Numbered from the stretch's first letter, positions 25,516-34,613 are shown. The stretch is 64,000 nucleotides of DNA from Candidatus Dormiibacter inghamiae (GCA_016464825.1 JAEKNQ010000019.1:203131-267130); one strand, 5' to 3'. Notes: generated by a model not told the origin, from the sequence alone. Numbers and translations: made by a program.

Positions 25516-28068
25516 TCAGAGCTTGGAGGCGTCTCCCCGGTTCGGGGGCGCCATCGGTCTGGTCCGAGCCGGTGAGGCGCTGGAAAGCGGCTCGTGGTAG
25601 AGGGCACCGTCAGTCCCGGTCACGAACACTTCCGTTGGTCCCAAGTCCCGCTTTACGACGGACGGCGTCTGGGGAGTGGCTCCCCCCAGGGATTGCCACG
25701 GGCGCCAGCCGCCGTTGTACTGCAGCCGCTGGGGCACGTTGGCGGTGCCGGAAACTATCACGTCGAGCTCGCCGTTCGCCGAGGCCGCCGCTGAGGGCCC
25801 CGTACCGTTTGAGAGGCTGCCGGCGAACCACTCCCACGTCGACCACTGACCACCGTCGTACCAGCGGTGACCGAGGGTGCCATCGACATTGCGGATGAAG
25901 AGGTCGAGCCGGCCGGCCCCCCAGGTGGCCACGGCCGGATCGGCGTTGGTCTGGCCGCCCAGCGGTTCCCAACCGCTCCACTGACTGCCGTCCCAAAACT
26001 TGCGCCAGATCTGGCTGTCTGTTCCCTGCACCATCACGTCCAGGCGCCCGGCGCTCCAGGAGGCTACCGTGGGGCTCGATCTAAGGACGCCACCCAGCGC
26101 CTCCCAGCCGTTCCACTGGCTGCCATCCCACCACCTGTGGTAGAGCTGGTCGTCAGTACCACGGACGAAGACGTCGAGGAGTCCTGGGCTCCGAGCGGCA
26201 GCACCAGGACCTGAGGCCAGCACGCCGCCCAGTGGCTCCCAGCCGTACCACTGTGAGCCGTCCCACCACAGGTGTCCCATCTGCTGATCGGGCCCGCGCG
26301 CGAAGACGTCAAACCGGTTGGGCGCCCAGGAGGCCGCCCCCGGTTTCGAGGTGAGGGTGAGGCCGCCGATCCCCTGCCAGGCGATAGGCAGCGCTGTGGA
26401 ACGGGGAAGCCCGGCGGTCTGTCGGAGCAGATTGACATCAAGGTCTCCGGGGAGCACCTTCACCGCCCGGTACTCCAGGTCACCGTTGGGAAAGGTCATG
26501 GCCAAAAGGGGTATGTGGTTGGAGTCGACCTCGGTGAAACCGGAACCTGGCTTGAACCCCCAGGCGATCAGGCTGTCGCTGCCATCAGGTGACCGCCGGA
26601 AACCTCCGGTCGCCGGAGAGTTCAGGCCGTCAGGCGATTGGTATTCCCAGACCAAAGTTGCAGTTCCAAGCGTGGTGTCGACCGCGTACTCGACGCCTCG
26701 GGCGGGGCCCGGCGTTGCGCAGGGGGAGCAGCCGCTGGGAGACGGAGTGTGGTCGTCGTACAGCGAGATGTTGCCGTTTGGCCGAAAGCGAGCATCGTGC
26801 TGGCCGAAGAAACCGCGCTCCGTATCACTGGCGGTCACTGTCAAGTGCGCGGTCGACTGATCCTTGGTTATGGCGTTCCCGCCCATCTTCCATGTGACCA
26901 CACTCGCTAGGCCGCCACTTGGATTAGTGATCCGGTAGACCGCGTCGGTATGGCGCATCGAAACCAGAATGTCGCCCGTGACGGAGTCGACGTCCACGGA
27001 GTTGCAGTGATAGATGTCCGCAACGTTTGGCACGCCCTGATAGGTTACGGCGGCGGGGCGGTTCGACTCTTTGACGTCGACATGGTCGCTGGCTTTCCAC
27101 GGTTGGCCGACCAGAGCTCCGGTTGTGTCGAGCTCCTCAATCAGACAGTCGACGATGGTGCCATTGGTGGTGTCGAAGGCAGGATTGAACTGTTTCAGTG
27201 ATCTCAGATCCTGCCCACCCTTCGATGGAGTCGCGATCATGATGCGATGCCCGTTGGACAGCTGGAGGAGCTCATGAGGATCGGTTGGCAGCCCGGGCGA
27301 AACCGCCGCGGTCGAGGCGGTCTGCGTGTCCAACTGGTAGAGGCTGTAGGCGCCGTTGAGATTGGAACCCACTCCCGGGCCCAGGTTCGGCGCCCAGGCT
27401 ATGGTGTTTTTCGAGTATGGCAGCAACTCAACATTGATGGCCCCGCCGGGCGCCGACTGGTACCAGACGGGAGTCCCGTTCTCGTCCAGGATCATCGCGT
27501 AGGTGCTGCTGCTGTTGCCCGGCCCTGGCACGATGGTGCCGGTGAGATACCAACCAGGCGACGGAGTCCCCGGTTTGCTCACGTTCATCTGCGGAAAGTC
27601 GTGAGGCAGGCAGCGGATCCAGTACTGAACCTGTTGCGCAGGATTGTTGGCGTCTGTTGCTTGAACAACGGCCGCCTGGCTCTCCGCGAGCCCCACAGTG
27701 ACTGTCGCCGTGGAACCGTTCTGGTAGCCCACCTGGATCGAGCCTGGGGGCTTTGCCACGAGGGTAAAAGTGATCTGGTTCGCGCTGGCCTGGCAGCGCA
27801 CGACATAGTCGTGGACGGCGGGCGAGAAGCCAGGCGAGAGACTGTAGGGAGAAGCTGTGATGATGTTGGATAAGGGACTGCCCGCCACAGGAATGTTGAC
27901 CTGGTCGGCGGGAACGTCAGCCCGCGCAGGCCTGATCGACTGCGCAGCAGAGAAGCTGGCGGCCATTATCGCAAGAGCGGCAAGCACGAGGAGCCACCGC
28001 TTGGCCAGGGCCACGCGGCTGCCGGTCGCCCGTTCACGCGAGGACATGGATACCGCAGATCGCGACAT
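25516..28068 (-). CDS. Secreted arylsulfotransferase-like protein with C-terminal propeller module
   Basis: An 850-residue exported protein with a signal peptide (core WLLVLAALAIMAASFSAA). Residues about 55-530 match the arylsulfotransferase (ASST) superfamily: an N-terminal beta domain, then PTDPHELLQLSNGHRIMI, DIYHCNSVDVDSVTGDILVS and GQHDARFRPNGNISLYDDHT, where the histidines of the DPHE and HCNSV segments fit the active site. Such enzymes move sulfate between aromatic esters without PAPS. Residues about 560-845 are six or so units of a propeller repeat (GRLDVMVQGTDSQIWRKFWD type) related to, but clearly diverged from, those at 18.5-21.3 kb. Alternative start at 28047. Confidence 0.85.
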   Translation of the reverse strand: MSRSAVSMSSRERATGSRVALAKRWLLVLAALAIMAASFSAAQSIRPARADVPADQVNIPVAGSPLSNIITASPYSLSPGFSPAVHDYVVRCQASANQITFTLVAKPPGSIQVGYQNGSTATVTVGLAESQAAVVQATDANNPAQQVQYWIRCLPHDFPQMNVSKPGTPSPGWYLTGTIVPGPGNSSSTYAMILDENGTPVWYQSAPGGAINVELLPYSKNTIAWAPNLGPGVGSNLNGAYSLYQLDTQTASTAAVSPGLPTDPHELLQLSNGHRIMIATPSKGGQDLRSLKQFNPAFDTTNGTIVDCLIEELDTTGALVGQPWKASDHVDVKESNRPAAVTYQGVPNVADIYHCNSVDVDSVTGDILVSMRHTDAVYRITNPSGGLASVVTWKMGGNAITKDQSTAHLTVTASDTERGFFGQHDARFRPNGNISLYDDHTPSPSGCSPCATPGPARGVEYAVDTTLGTATLVWEYQSPDGLNSPATGGFRRSPDGSDSLIAWGFKPGSGFTEVDSNHIPLLAMTFPNGDLEYRAVKVLPGDLDVNLLRQTAGLPRSTALPIAWQGIGGLTLTSKPGAASWAPNRFDVFARGPDQQMGHLWWDGSQWYGWEPLGGVLASGPGAAARSPGLLDVFVRGTDDQLYHRWWDGSQWNGWEALGGVLRSSPTVASWSAGRLDVMVQGTDSQIWRKFWDGSQWSGWEPLGGQTNADPAVATWGAGRLDLFIRNVDGTLGHRWYDGGQWSTWEWFAGSLSNGTGPSAAASANGELDVIVSGTANVPQRLQYNGGWRPWQSLGGATPQTPSVVKRDLGPTEVFVTGTDGALYHEPLSSASPARTRPMAPPNRGDASKL

Positions 28069-28218
28069 CGGGGGATTATGGCACAGTTATCTTCGGGGTT
28101 GTACCTGGCATGACACCAGCGCTCAGGCATACCAAACCGGATGCGCTCCGGTGCTCGCAACAATTCCTTGCGGTTGCTGGCAAGAAGCGTTTCGGTCGGC
28201 TAATCCTGGGAGTTCAGC

Positions 28219-29049
28219 TTAGCCGTTTGCCCCGAGTACCAGCTGCGGCTTGGGCAGGGTCAGATCGCCGGTCGTCGGGCGGATGGCGGTGCCCAGGGAG
28301 AGGAACTCCTCAACGTGCGGCTCCCAGGTGTGGCTGGAGATGCCGAGCTTGGTGTCCACGACTGTGCTGGCGTTGAGTCGCTCGCCTTCGGCCTGCATCC
28401 TCGACATCGCAAGCTCGCGCGCCTCGTAGAGCGCCTGCGTGAACACTCCTACCTCGGCATTGGTTCCCGTCGTACGAAGGATGTTGCCGAAGCTCCGGTG
28501 AGCTATGTGATAGACACAATTCCCCATCACCAAGCCCAGGGGCCGGAATCCCGCACTGAGCAGCTTGTAGAAGCCCTGTCCGTCGAGGTCGGAAGTGAAC
28601 GGTTGGCCGCTGTCGGCGCGCCAGTCCTGCCCCTCCTTGTGCCTCACGCCGGTGCCCACCGCCGTGAACTCTCCGATGTGGGTCCCGTAGACGAGGAAGC
28701 GGATGGTCAGCCGCACTCCCACGATGCCCACTGCCCCCAACGCCTGCGCCTCCGCCTCCATGCGGCTCATCGCGAGCTGGCGGGCATGGTACATCCCCTG
28801 GGTCAGCACCTGCAGCTCCATGTTCTGGTTGAACTGGCCCCACTGCGTGCCAAGCTGATAGACAGAGCTGCCCACCACCATCCCGACCGGTTCAAATCCG
28901 GCTGCCTGGACGAGCAGGAACTCATCCACACTCAGATCAGTCGCGGCGAAGCGGTGACCGCTTTCGGCGCGCTGACGCAGATCATTGAGGCGCCAGCGAG
29001 CTGCCTCGGGCAGCTGGCCCTGTCGCTCAGTCGGACCTGTAGTCGTCAT
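28219..29049 (-). CDS. Protein with two YbjQ-type (UPF0145) domains
   Basis: A 276-residue soluble protein built of two copies of a YbjQ-like heavy-metal-binding-type domain. Copy one, about 45-140, has FEPVGMVVGSSVYQLG and ARQLAMSRMEAEAQALGAVGIVGVRL; copy two, about 165-260, has FRPLGLVMGNCVYHIA and ARELAMSRMQAEGERLNASTVVDTKL. Most family members have one domain and form oligomers, so this is an internal duplication. The domains lack obvious extra cysteines, so the metal-binding label is historical and not supported here. It lies 30 bases after a zinc-ribbon gene in the same direction, probably one operon. Confidence 0.8.
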   Translation of the reverse strand: MTTTGPTERQGQLPEAARWRLNDLRQRAESGHRFAATDLSVDEFLLVQAAGFEPVGMVVGSSVYQLGTQWGQFNQNMELQVLTQGMYHARQLAMSRMEAEAQALGAVGIVGVRLTIRFLVYGTHIGEFTAVGTGVRHKEGQDWRADSGQPFTSDLDGQGFYKLLSAGFRPLGLVMGNCVYHIAHRSFGNILRTTGTNAEVGVFTQALYEARELAMSRMQAEGERLNASTVVDTKLGISSHTWEPHVEEFLSLGTAIRPTTGDLTLPKPQLVLGANG

Positions 29050-29079
29050 AGCCCCCTCCCTTCGGTAGTCCGAGTTGGA

Positions 29080-29574
29080 TCAGCGCTGACCGTCGGCGCC
29101 GAGGAGCCTCGCCAGCGCTGGATTGATCTGCTCCGCGTTCACGGCGATCTGGCGCAGCCGCTCGCCCAGCTGGATCAGCCATTCGGCGGCTGGCAGCTTC
29201 TCGCTCTTCAGGACGATGCCGCCCACCTCGTGCGAGACCACCGCCTGCAGTGCACTCCCCTGGCGTTGGAGCAAAAAGCGGAACTCGCCTGTGTCGACGC
29301 TCAGCTGCTTGATGCGGTCGCTGTGGCGCAAGAGTCCACCCTCACGCTCCACCTGGACGGCACCAGGCAGCGCTGCGGAAAGTACGGCGGCCAACTGTGG
29401 AAGGCTCTGGTCCAGCGCCTCGCCGCGGCTCTGCACGAGGCTTGCGACCTGCGCCAGGGACGGGACCCCAGCGTGCGCTGGATCGGTAGTGGCGTGGCAG
29501 TAGGCACAGGTCCAGGTACCCGAGGGCGCCGGGGCTCCGCAGTTTGGGCAGCGACCGTCGCTGACCGCACTCAT
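29080..29574 (-). CDS. Zinc-ribbon protein of unknown function
   Basis: A 164-residue protein. Residues 9-28 hold a zinc ribbon with ligands in CPNCGAP and CAYC. The remainder (QLAAVLSAALPGAVQVEREGG, then a beta-rich part with QRQGSALQAVVSHEVGGIVLKSEKLP and a helical tail) is not a domain I recognise; its layout suggests a small alpha/beta domain. The start at 29574 leaves a short N-terminus before the first cysteine. It is the upstream partner of the tandem YbjQ gene, which suggests a joint function, but neither sequence tells what it is. Confidence 0.7.
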   Translation of the reverse strand: MSAVSDGRCPNCGAPAPSGTWTCAYCHATTDPAHAGVPSLAQVASLVQSRGEALDQSLPQLAAVLSAALPGAVQVEREGGLLRHSDRIKQLSVDTGEFRFLLQRQGSALQAVVSHEVGGIVLKSEKLPAAEWLIQLGERLRQIAVNAEQINPALARLLGADGQR

Positions 29575-29628
29575 CGACCCGTTGTCTGCGATCCGACCGA
29601 CACCAGCTTTGGGTGCGCTCGGGCCCGC

Positions 29629-30633
29629 TCAGGTGTTGAAGAACGGCCGCGCCCGCTCCGCCAGCAGCTCCGGCGCCTGATCCACCAAGGCGGTCCCATG
29701 AAGCCGTTCGAAGTAGGTGACGTCCGAGCGGTAGCTCTCGTGGAGCCCAGCGCGGGCCACGAGGCGCAGGTTTAGAACGTGACCCGGGCGCGGCGCCCCG
29801 AAGAGCGCCCAGTTGAAGCTGCTGCAGCCGAGCTCTGCGTAGAGCTGTAGGGCACCGGCCAACCCTCGGCCAAGCTCTTGGACCACCAGCTCGGGCAGCT
29901 GCTCGGGGCTTTGGTAGCGGGGCAGGAATGCGCGCAGATCGTGGAAACCGGCCGGCGCGAAGGCCGCCAGCCACTCGACCTCTCCGCTGCTGGCGATGTG
30001 CCGCTCACCCGCCGACCGCTCAGCCGCCAGATATTCGCCCACCAGCTCGCCCGGCACGTCGGCTGAGATCGCCTGCTGGGTGGTGGGGAAGGGATCGACA
30101 GCGCCCTGCACGTGGGGATGGAATAGGGAGCTCCCGGAAGGGAGCATGTGGTTGGCGCTCAGCGAGACCCAGGTCGCCTCGCCGTCGGCCCGACAGGCTC
30201 CACGGCAGAAGTCGACCTGCGTCTGCAGGTTGTCAGCCACAAGCCGCTGCGTTATCTGGTCCAGCGGCAAGAAATGGCGGTCGGGGCCGTAGATCGAGAC
30301 CGAGGCGTGCCGAGCATAGCCGGCCAGGTTCGGGAAACAGAGCGCCTCACCGCGGCGGAACACTCCCTCAGCGCTGATCGCCGCTGCAAAGCGCGGCGTC
30401 ACCCGTTCCACCCGCTCAGCGCAGAAGGGACACCAGCTCTTGCTCTGGTCTCCGAACGCCGCTAGATCGAAGTCGCTGCTGGGCAAGAGGTTGCTCTCCG
30501 GCAGCAGCTTGCAGGCCTGAGAAGTCAGCGGATCCCATCGCATCTCGTAGCCCGTTCGGCGCGGCTCGTAGCCAGAGTCGCTCGGCACCAGGATCTCTCC
30601 CTCGACGCGCTCCCGACGGAAACTCACGCTCAC
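29629..30633 (-). CDS. Galactose-1-phosphate uridylyltransferase-like protein
   Basis: A 334-residue HIT-superfamily nucleotidyltransferase of the GalT branch. A zinc-type motif CPFC lies near residue 68, and the catalytic H-x-H-x-Q reads HPHVQG near 173, with the second histidine expected to form the uridylyl intermediate. A DUF-like N-terminal strand set (GEILVPSDSGYEPRRTGYEMRWDPLT) is typical of archaeal and deep-branching bacterial homologues. It would shuttle UMP between UDP-glucose and a hexose-1-phosphate, or act on another nucleotide. No galK or galE neighbours are present. Its GTG start at 30633 is only 10 bases from the divergent ybaK-like start. Confidence 0.83.
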   Translation of the reverse strand: MSVSFRRERVEGEILVPSDSGYEPRRTGYEMRWDPLTSQACKLLPESNLLPSSDFDLAAFGDQSKSWCPFCAERVERVTPRFAAAISAEGVFRRGEALCFPNLAGYARHASVSIYGPDRHFLPLDQITQRLVADNLQTQVDFCRGACRADGEATWVSLSANHMLPSGSSLFHPHVQGAVDPFPTTQQAISADVPGELVGEYLAAERSAGERHIASSGEVEWLAAFAPAGFHDLRAFLPRYQSPEQLPELVVQELGRGLAGALQLYAELGCSSFNWALFGAPRPGHVLNLRLVARAGLHESYRSDVTYFERLHGTALVDQAPELLAERARPFFNT

Positions 30634-30643
30634 GCCCAGAATT

Positions 30644-31099
30644 ATGGCCGTGAGCAGATTCGAAAGCTGGCTGCAGCAAGCCGGCCTGGAGCTGGAGGTC
30701 CGCCACTTTCCGCAGGGGACGCGGACAGCTCAGGATGCGGCGGCGGCGATCGGCTGCGAGGTGGGTCAGATAGTCAAATCCCTGGTCTTTCAGGTAGCTG
30801 ACCGGCCGATAGTCGCGCTGGTCAGCGGCAGCAACCGGGTCAATCTGACCAAGCTTGCGACAGCGGCGGGCGGCAAGGTGGAGAGGGCGGATGCCGAGCT
30901 AGCTCGGAAGGCGACTGGCTTCGCGATCGGCGGCGTGCCCCCCTTCGGTCATGCCAGCCAGCTGCCTGTCTTCTTGGACCAGGACCTTCTGCGCTACGAG
31001 CTGATCTGGGCAGCCGCCGGGCGGCCGGACGCCGTGTTCGCGATCACCCCTCAGCGGCTGCAGGAGCTGGCCCAGGCGACAGTGGTGAGCCTGGCCTGA
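30644..31099 (+). CDS. YbaK/EbsC-family aminoacyl-tRNA deacylase
   Basis: A 151-residue single-domain protein of the YbaK/ProX-type editing family, which hydrolyses mischarged aminoacyl-tRNAs in trans. Recognisable segments are GTRTAQDAAAAIGCEVGQIVKSLVF, the LVSGSNRVNLTKLA strand-helix, and GFAIGGVPPFGHAS with the conserved GG-PPFGH loop. ATG 30644 or GTG 30650 may be used; the divergent gene starts 10 bases away, so the promoters must overlap coding sequence or the real starts lie further in. The specific misacylated tRNA is unknown. Confidence 0.88.
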   Translation: MAVSRFESWLQQAGLELEVRHFPQGTRTAQDAAAAIGCEVGQIVKSLVFQVADRPIVALVSGSNRVNLTKLATAAGGKVERADAELARKATGFAIGGVPPFGHASQLPVFLDQDLLRYELIWAAAGRPDAVFAITPQRLQELAQATVVSLA

Positions 31100-31156
31100 G
31101 CCAGTCGCGCACTAGGAGTCTCGTTGCACGCCAACCGCGGCCGATACTGAGAGTCA

Positions 31157-32272
31157 GTGCTCCCCTTCCGGCATCTCTACCTGCACATCCCCTTCTGCAA
31201 GCACAAGTGCGGTTACTGCGATTTCAACGCCTACGCGGGGATGGACAGGCTGATGCCTGTCTACGTGGACGCGCTGCTGCGCGAGCTTGAAGCGGCCAGC
31301 GCAGCGCGAGAATTCGCCTCCCTGCAAACCGTCTATTTGGGCGGAGGGACCCCCAGCCTCCTGCCGCCTGCGCTGATCGGCCGCCTGCTGGCTCGAGTGC
31401 GGGAGCTGTTCAGCATCGAAGCTGACGCCGAGATCACTCTGGAGGCGAACCCCGCCTCCACCGACGCGGAGCGGCTGGCCGCCTGGCTGGCCGGCGGAGT
31501 CAACCGCCTGAGTCTGGGCGTGCAGGGCTTCGACGGTCAGGCCCTGGCGGTGCTGGAACGGCGCACCGACGGGGTGTTGGCCCGGCAGGCCTTCCGGCTG
31601 GCTCGCTCGGCGGGCTTGGAGAACATCAGCCTGGACCTCATCTATGCAGTGCCCTTCCAGAATCGTGAGAGCTGGCTCGACACAGTCCGTCAGGCGTCAG
31701 CTCTGGCGCCTGATCATCTCTCCTGCTACTGCCTCAGCTTCGAGCCGGGCACCCTCCTGCACAAGCGGCGGTCGGCTGGGGTCCTACCCGAGGTGGACGC
31801 GGACTTCCAGTGGGAACTGCTCGACGCCGGCGATCGAGTCCTGACCCGCTCGGGCTTCAAGCGCTATGAGGTTTCCTCCTGGGCCCAGCCCGGCCGCCGA
31901 TCTCGCCACAACCAGGCCTACTGGGACTGCCGCCCCGTCTACGGCGCCGGCGCCGGGGCCCACTCCTACGCGAACGATGGCGAGCGCGCTTGGCGCTGGT
32001 GGAACGTCGTCCGGCCGCGCGAGTATCTGGCCGCCGTGACCGCCGGCAACGTCGTGGCGGGTTCAGAAGAGCTGGCTCCGCGGCTGGCGGCCGCCGAGCG
32101 CGTCATGCTGGGCCTGCGCACCACTTCGGGTCTGGTGCCGCCGTCGGGTTTCGACGCCGAACTGGCGGAGCTGGCTAGAGCCGGCTTGGTAGGCCCAGGT
32201 GAGGGTGGCGTCTGGGCGCCCACCCGGCGCGGCCTGGACCTCCACAACCAGATAGCGCTCGCCGTGCTCTAG
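31157..32272 (+). CDS. hemW: HemW-like radical SAM protein
   Basis: A 371-residue radical SAM protein of the HemN/HemW group. The cluster motif CKHKCGYCDFN lies at residues 14-24, the glycine-rich SAM site YLGGGTPSLLP near 71, and LEANPAS and RLSLGVQGFD further on. HemW proteins are heme chaperones that hand heme to membrane enzymes and are often misnamed coproporphyrinogen oxidase. Length and the short N-terminus before HIPFCKHKC fit HemW rather than HemN. Start GTG 31157. In many bacteria hemW neighbours lepA and hrcA; here the three are scattered over 35 kb. Confidence 0.9.
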   Translation: MLPFRHLYLHIPFCKHKCGYCDFNAYAGMDRLMPVYVDALLRELEAASAAREFASLQTVYLGGGTPSLLPPALIGRLLARVRELFSIEADAEITLEANPASTDAERLAAWLAGGVNRLSLGVQGFDGQALAVLERRTDGVLARQAFRLARSAGLENISLDLIYAVPFQNRESWLDTVRQASALAPDHLSCYCLSFEPGTLLHKRRSAGVLPEVDADFQWELLDAGDRVLTRSGFKRYEVSSWAQPGRRSRHNQAYWDCRPVYGAGAGAHSYANDGERAWRWWNVVRPREYLAAVTAGNVVAGSEELAPRLAAAERVMLGLRTTSGLVPPSGFDAELAELARAGLVGPGEGGVWAPTRRGLDLHNQIALAVL

Positions 32273-32343
32273 GTGAGCGGTCGGCGCCTCTCGACGATGA
32301 TTCAGGTCGGGCGGCGGAAGGCGTCACCAGGAGGAGGGTCGAT

Positions 32344-33045
32344 GTGATCAGTCCCAGACTGGAGGAGCAGAGCGTCGAGCTGCGACGACCCGTACCTCGC
32401 GCACTTCTGCTCTGGCTCACCGGCGGGATGCTGGGCTGGGTGCTCTTCACCGCCGTCTACCTGGTCGAGGGGGCCACCCGGCCGGGCTATGACGGTTGGC
32501 AGCAGGCCATCAGCACACTCAGCCTGGGTCCCGGTGGATGGATCCAGCAGGCCAACTTCATCGGCCTCGGTCTGGTCACCCTCGGGCTGGCGGTTGTCTG
32601 GCGAAGAATCCTGGAAGGCGGCATGTGCGCGACCTTTTATCCGATCATTCGTGGGATCGAAGGTCTGAGTCTTATCGGGATCGGCTTCTTCTCAACCGAC
32701 CCGGCCCCAGGCTATCCGCCGGGAACCGTCACGACAGGACAGTTCACCACCGCTCACGGCGTGATCCACTTCTCTTTTCTGTTCTTGATCATCGGCGCGA
32801 TGATGCTCGGGTTGTTCGTCATGGCCCGACGCTTCTGGGGAGACCCGAGGTGGCGCGGCTGGGTTTTCTACTCAGTGGCCAGCGCAGTTCTCATCAATGT
32901 GTTCATCGCGCTGTTCGGGGTAGCCAATGCTAATCACTTCGAGTACGCCGGAGTCCTCGAGCGGCTCGCGACCAACATAGAGGCGATTTGGGGACTGGTG
33001 CTGCTCGCCCGCCTGTGGGCGGGGGCGAGCTTCTTTAGCGGCTAA
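32344..33045 (+). CDS. DUF998-type membrane protein
   Basis: A 233-residue protein with six likely membrane segments. The segment DGWQQAISTLSLGPGGWIQQANF after the first helix and IGIGFFSTDPAPGYPPG in the middle loop match the DUF998 family, whose function is unknown. GTG 32344 follows GGAGG at suitable distance. It converges on the DUF2142 gene with 14 bases between and does not form an obvious operon with hemW, 71 bases upstream. Confidence 0.8.
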   Translation: MISPRLEEQSVELRRPVPRALLLWLTGGMLGWVLFTAVYLVEGATRPGYDGWQQAISTLSLGPGGWIQQANFIGLGLVTLGLAVVWRRILEGGMCATFYPIIRGIEGLSLIGIGFFSTDPAPGYPPGTVTTGQFTTAHGVIHFSFLFLIIGAMMLGLFVMARRFWGDPRWRGWVFYSVASAVLINVFIALFGVANANHFEYAGVLERLATNIEAIWGLVLLARLWAGASFFSG

Positions 33046-33059
33046 TCCGCGGGTGCAGA

Positions 33060-34613
33060 TCAGGCCGCGCGGTCGCTGGCGGTGTGAAGCTTCAGGTGCC
33101 GAGCCGGAGAGACGTTGTGGATGATCGCCGCCGCCATCAGGGCCGAGCCGCCCACCAGGGCCAGGAAGAGCCAGGGCCACCAGGTCAGCGCCGGCTTCCA
33201 CTGGGCGTCGAGCATGAACAGCCAGCCGCCTGAAGTGCCCGTCGCGTAGCGGCGGCTGTTGACCAGCCAGGCGCCCACTTGCACCACTACAGTGGCGGCC
33301 GCGATCGCCAGCGGCAGCGACTCCCTGAGGCGGACCGACAGACGCCCGCGGTTGGCGTACACGACTTCGCCGCAGGCGATTGGCAGCAACACTCCCAGGG
33401 GTAGCGCGTAGCGGCCCTGGCCGGCGACTCCCAACGGGAGGTTGAAGATCCCTGTGGTCACGACTATGGCTGCCAGGTCAGCGACCAGCAGGCCGATCAG
33501 CGCCAGTCTCTGGCGCCAGGTGCCCAGCATCAGCGCCAGCCCCCCGAAGCCGGCCAGTGCCAAGAGCCAGACGCCCGTCAACGGCTCAGGCAGCGTGACG
33601 TCGAGCCAGCCGAAGCCGCCGATCTGCTGCGGCGCCAGCCAGCGCAGCTGCGGGACCGCCTGGGCCATGCCCTTGGTAACCTCAGCCAGCGTGACGCCAG
33701 CATCCTGGTTGATCCAAACGCCCCAGGCGAGCGCCAGAATCAGTCCGCTGCCCACTGCGGCCAGTGCCATCCGGCCCCACCGCTCAGGGTGCAGCAGCCG
33801 CCGGCGGAAGCTCAGGCTGGGCCCGAACGCCAGCACCGCGAGGATGTCAGCGATGAGCCAGCCGGGCCCCAAGGCACGGCTGGTGGCCAGGAAGAAGCCG
33901 CCCAGACCGAGCGCCGTCCACTCAAGCTTCAGCGGTGGACGGCGCCCTGCCGCGATCCGCAGAACCGCTGCGAAGAAACAGGCACTGGCCGCTGCCTCCA
34001 CCCCGCTTGGTGCCAGCGTGGTCGCGAGGAAGAGAACCATGGGCGTGATCGCCAGCTGAAATCCGGCCAGTGCGAGGAGGCTGCGGCGGCCCCGCCAGAG
34101 CGTCAGCGCCGTCAGAAGCAGCAGGCCAGTGCAGAGTAAAGCCGTTCCCAACCTGCCCAGATAGAGCGCCTCCACCGGCTGCCCTGCCAGCGCCATCAGC
34201 GTTGCGGCGGGCAGGTAGGCGAAGGGTGGATAGACGCCCACATAGGTCAGCCGGCGACCGGCGTTGCCGCCCTGGCTCAGATCGGCGCAGGCGGCGCTCC
34301 TGTCGGGAAGGAAGCGGTAGCAGGTGGAGAAGTCGGGAGGGGCCAGGTGGGCCGGCAGGTAGTAGGTGCGATCCACAGCCTCAGAGAAGGCAAGACGCGC
34401 CGCGGGCTGACCGGTGGAGCGCTGGACCCGCACCTTTCGACCCAGCACCTCGCCCTGGCTCAAACCCGCAGCCCTCACGTAGTGCGCATCCTCGTCGGGC
34501 CCGGCGCCGGGCGGGTTGGCCGCCAGCCAGGAGACCGCGAGGGCCAGATAGCCGGCCAGGAGCAGCAGGAGAGGCCAGGGCCGGCGCGCGGCGACATGTG
34601 CCTGCGGTCCCAA
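33060..34613 (-). CDS. DUF2142 membrane protein
   Basis: A 517-residue integral membrane protein with about 11 hydrophobic segments. After the first helix, NPPGAGPDEDAHYVRA is the DUF2142 signature: an acidic D-E pair in the first outer loop followed by H-Y, comparable with GT-C glycosyltransferases. Function in the family is unproven but a lipid-linked sugar transferase role is commonly supposed. It stands alone on its strand, diverging from the FAD oxidoreductase gene. A nucleotide-sugar mutase-like protein next door makes a glycan role plausible. Confidence 0.85.
   Translation of the reverse strand: MGPQAHVAARRPWPLLLLLAGYLALAVSWLAANPPGAGPDEDAHYVRAAGLSQGEVLGRKVRVQRSTGQPAARLAFSEAVDRTYYLPAHLAPPDFSTCYRFLPDRSAACADLSQGGNAGRRLTYVGVYPPFAYLPAATLMALAGQPVEALYLGRLGTALLCTGLLLLTALTLWRGRRSLLALAGFQLAITPMVLFLATTLAPSGVEAAASACFFAAVLRIAAGRRPPLKLEWTALGLGGFFLATSRALGPGWLIADILAVLAFGPSLSFRRRLLHPERWGRMALAAVGSGLILALAWGVWINQDAGVTLAEVTKGMAQAVPQLRWLAPQQIGGFGWLDVTLPEPLTGVWLLALAGFGGLALMLGTWRQRLALIGLLVADLAAIVVTTGIFNLPLGVAGQGRYALPLGVLLPIACGEVVYANRGRLSVRLRESLPLAIAAATVVVQVGAWLVNSRRYATGTSGGWLFMLDAQWKPALTWWPWLFLALVGGSALMAAAIIHNVSPARHLKLHTASDRAA

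Noticed and set aside
18508..28068. Reading the three propeller proteins plus sulfatase as a mobile element cargo
   Set aside because: No integrase, attachment site or flanking repeat was found, and the genes lie on both strands with mtaB in between.
28315..29775. Open frame of 486 codons on the plus strand across 28.3-29.8 kb
   Set aside because: It runs antisense through three reverse-strand genes with clear motifs and shows no recognisable protein features.
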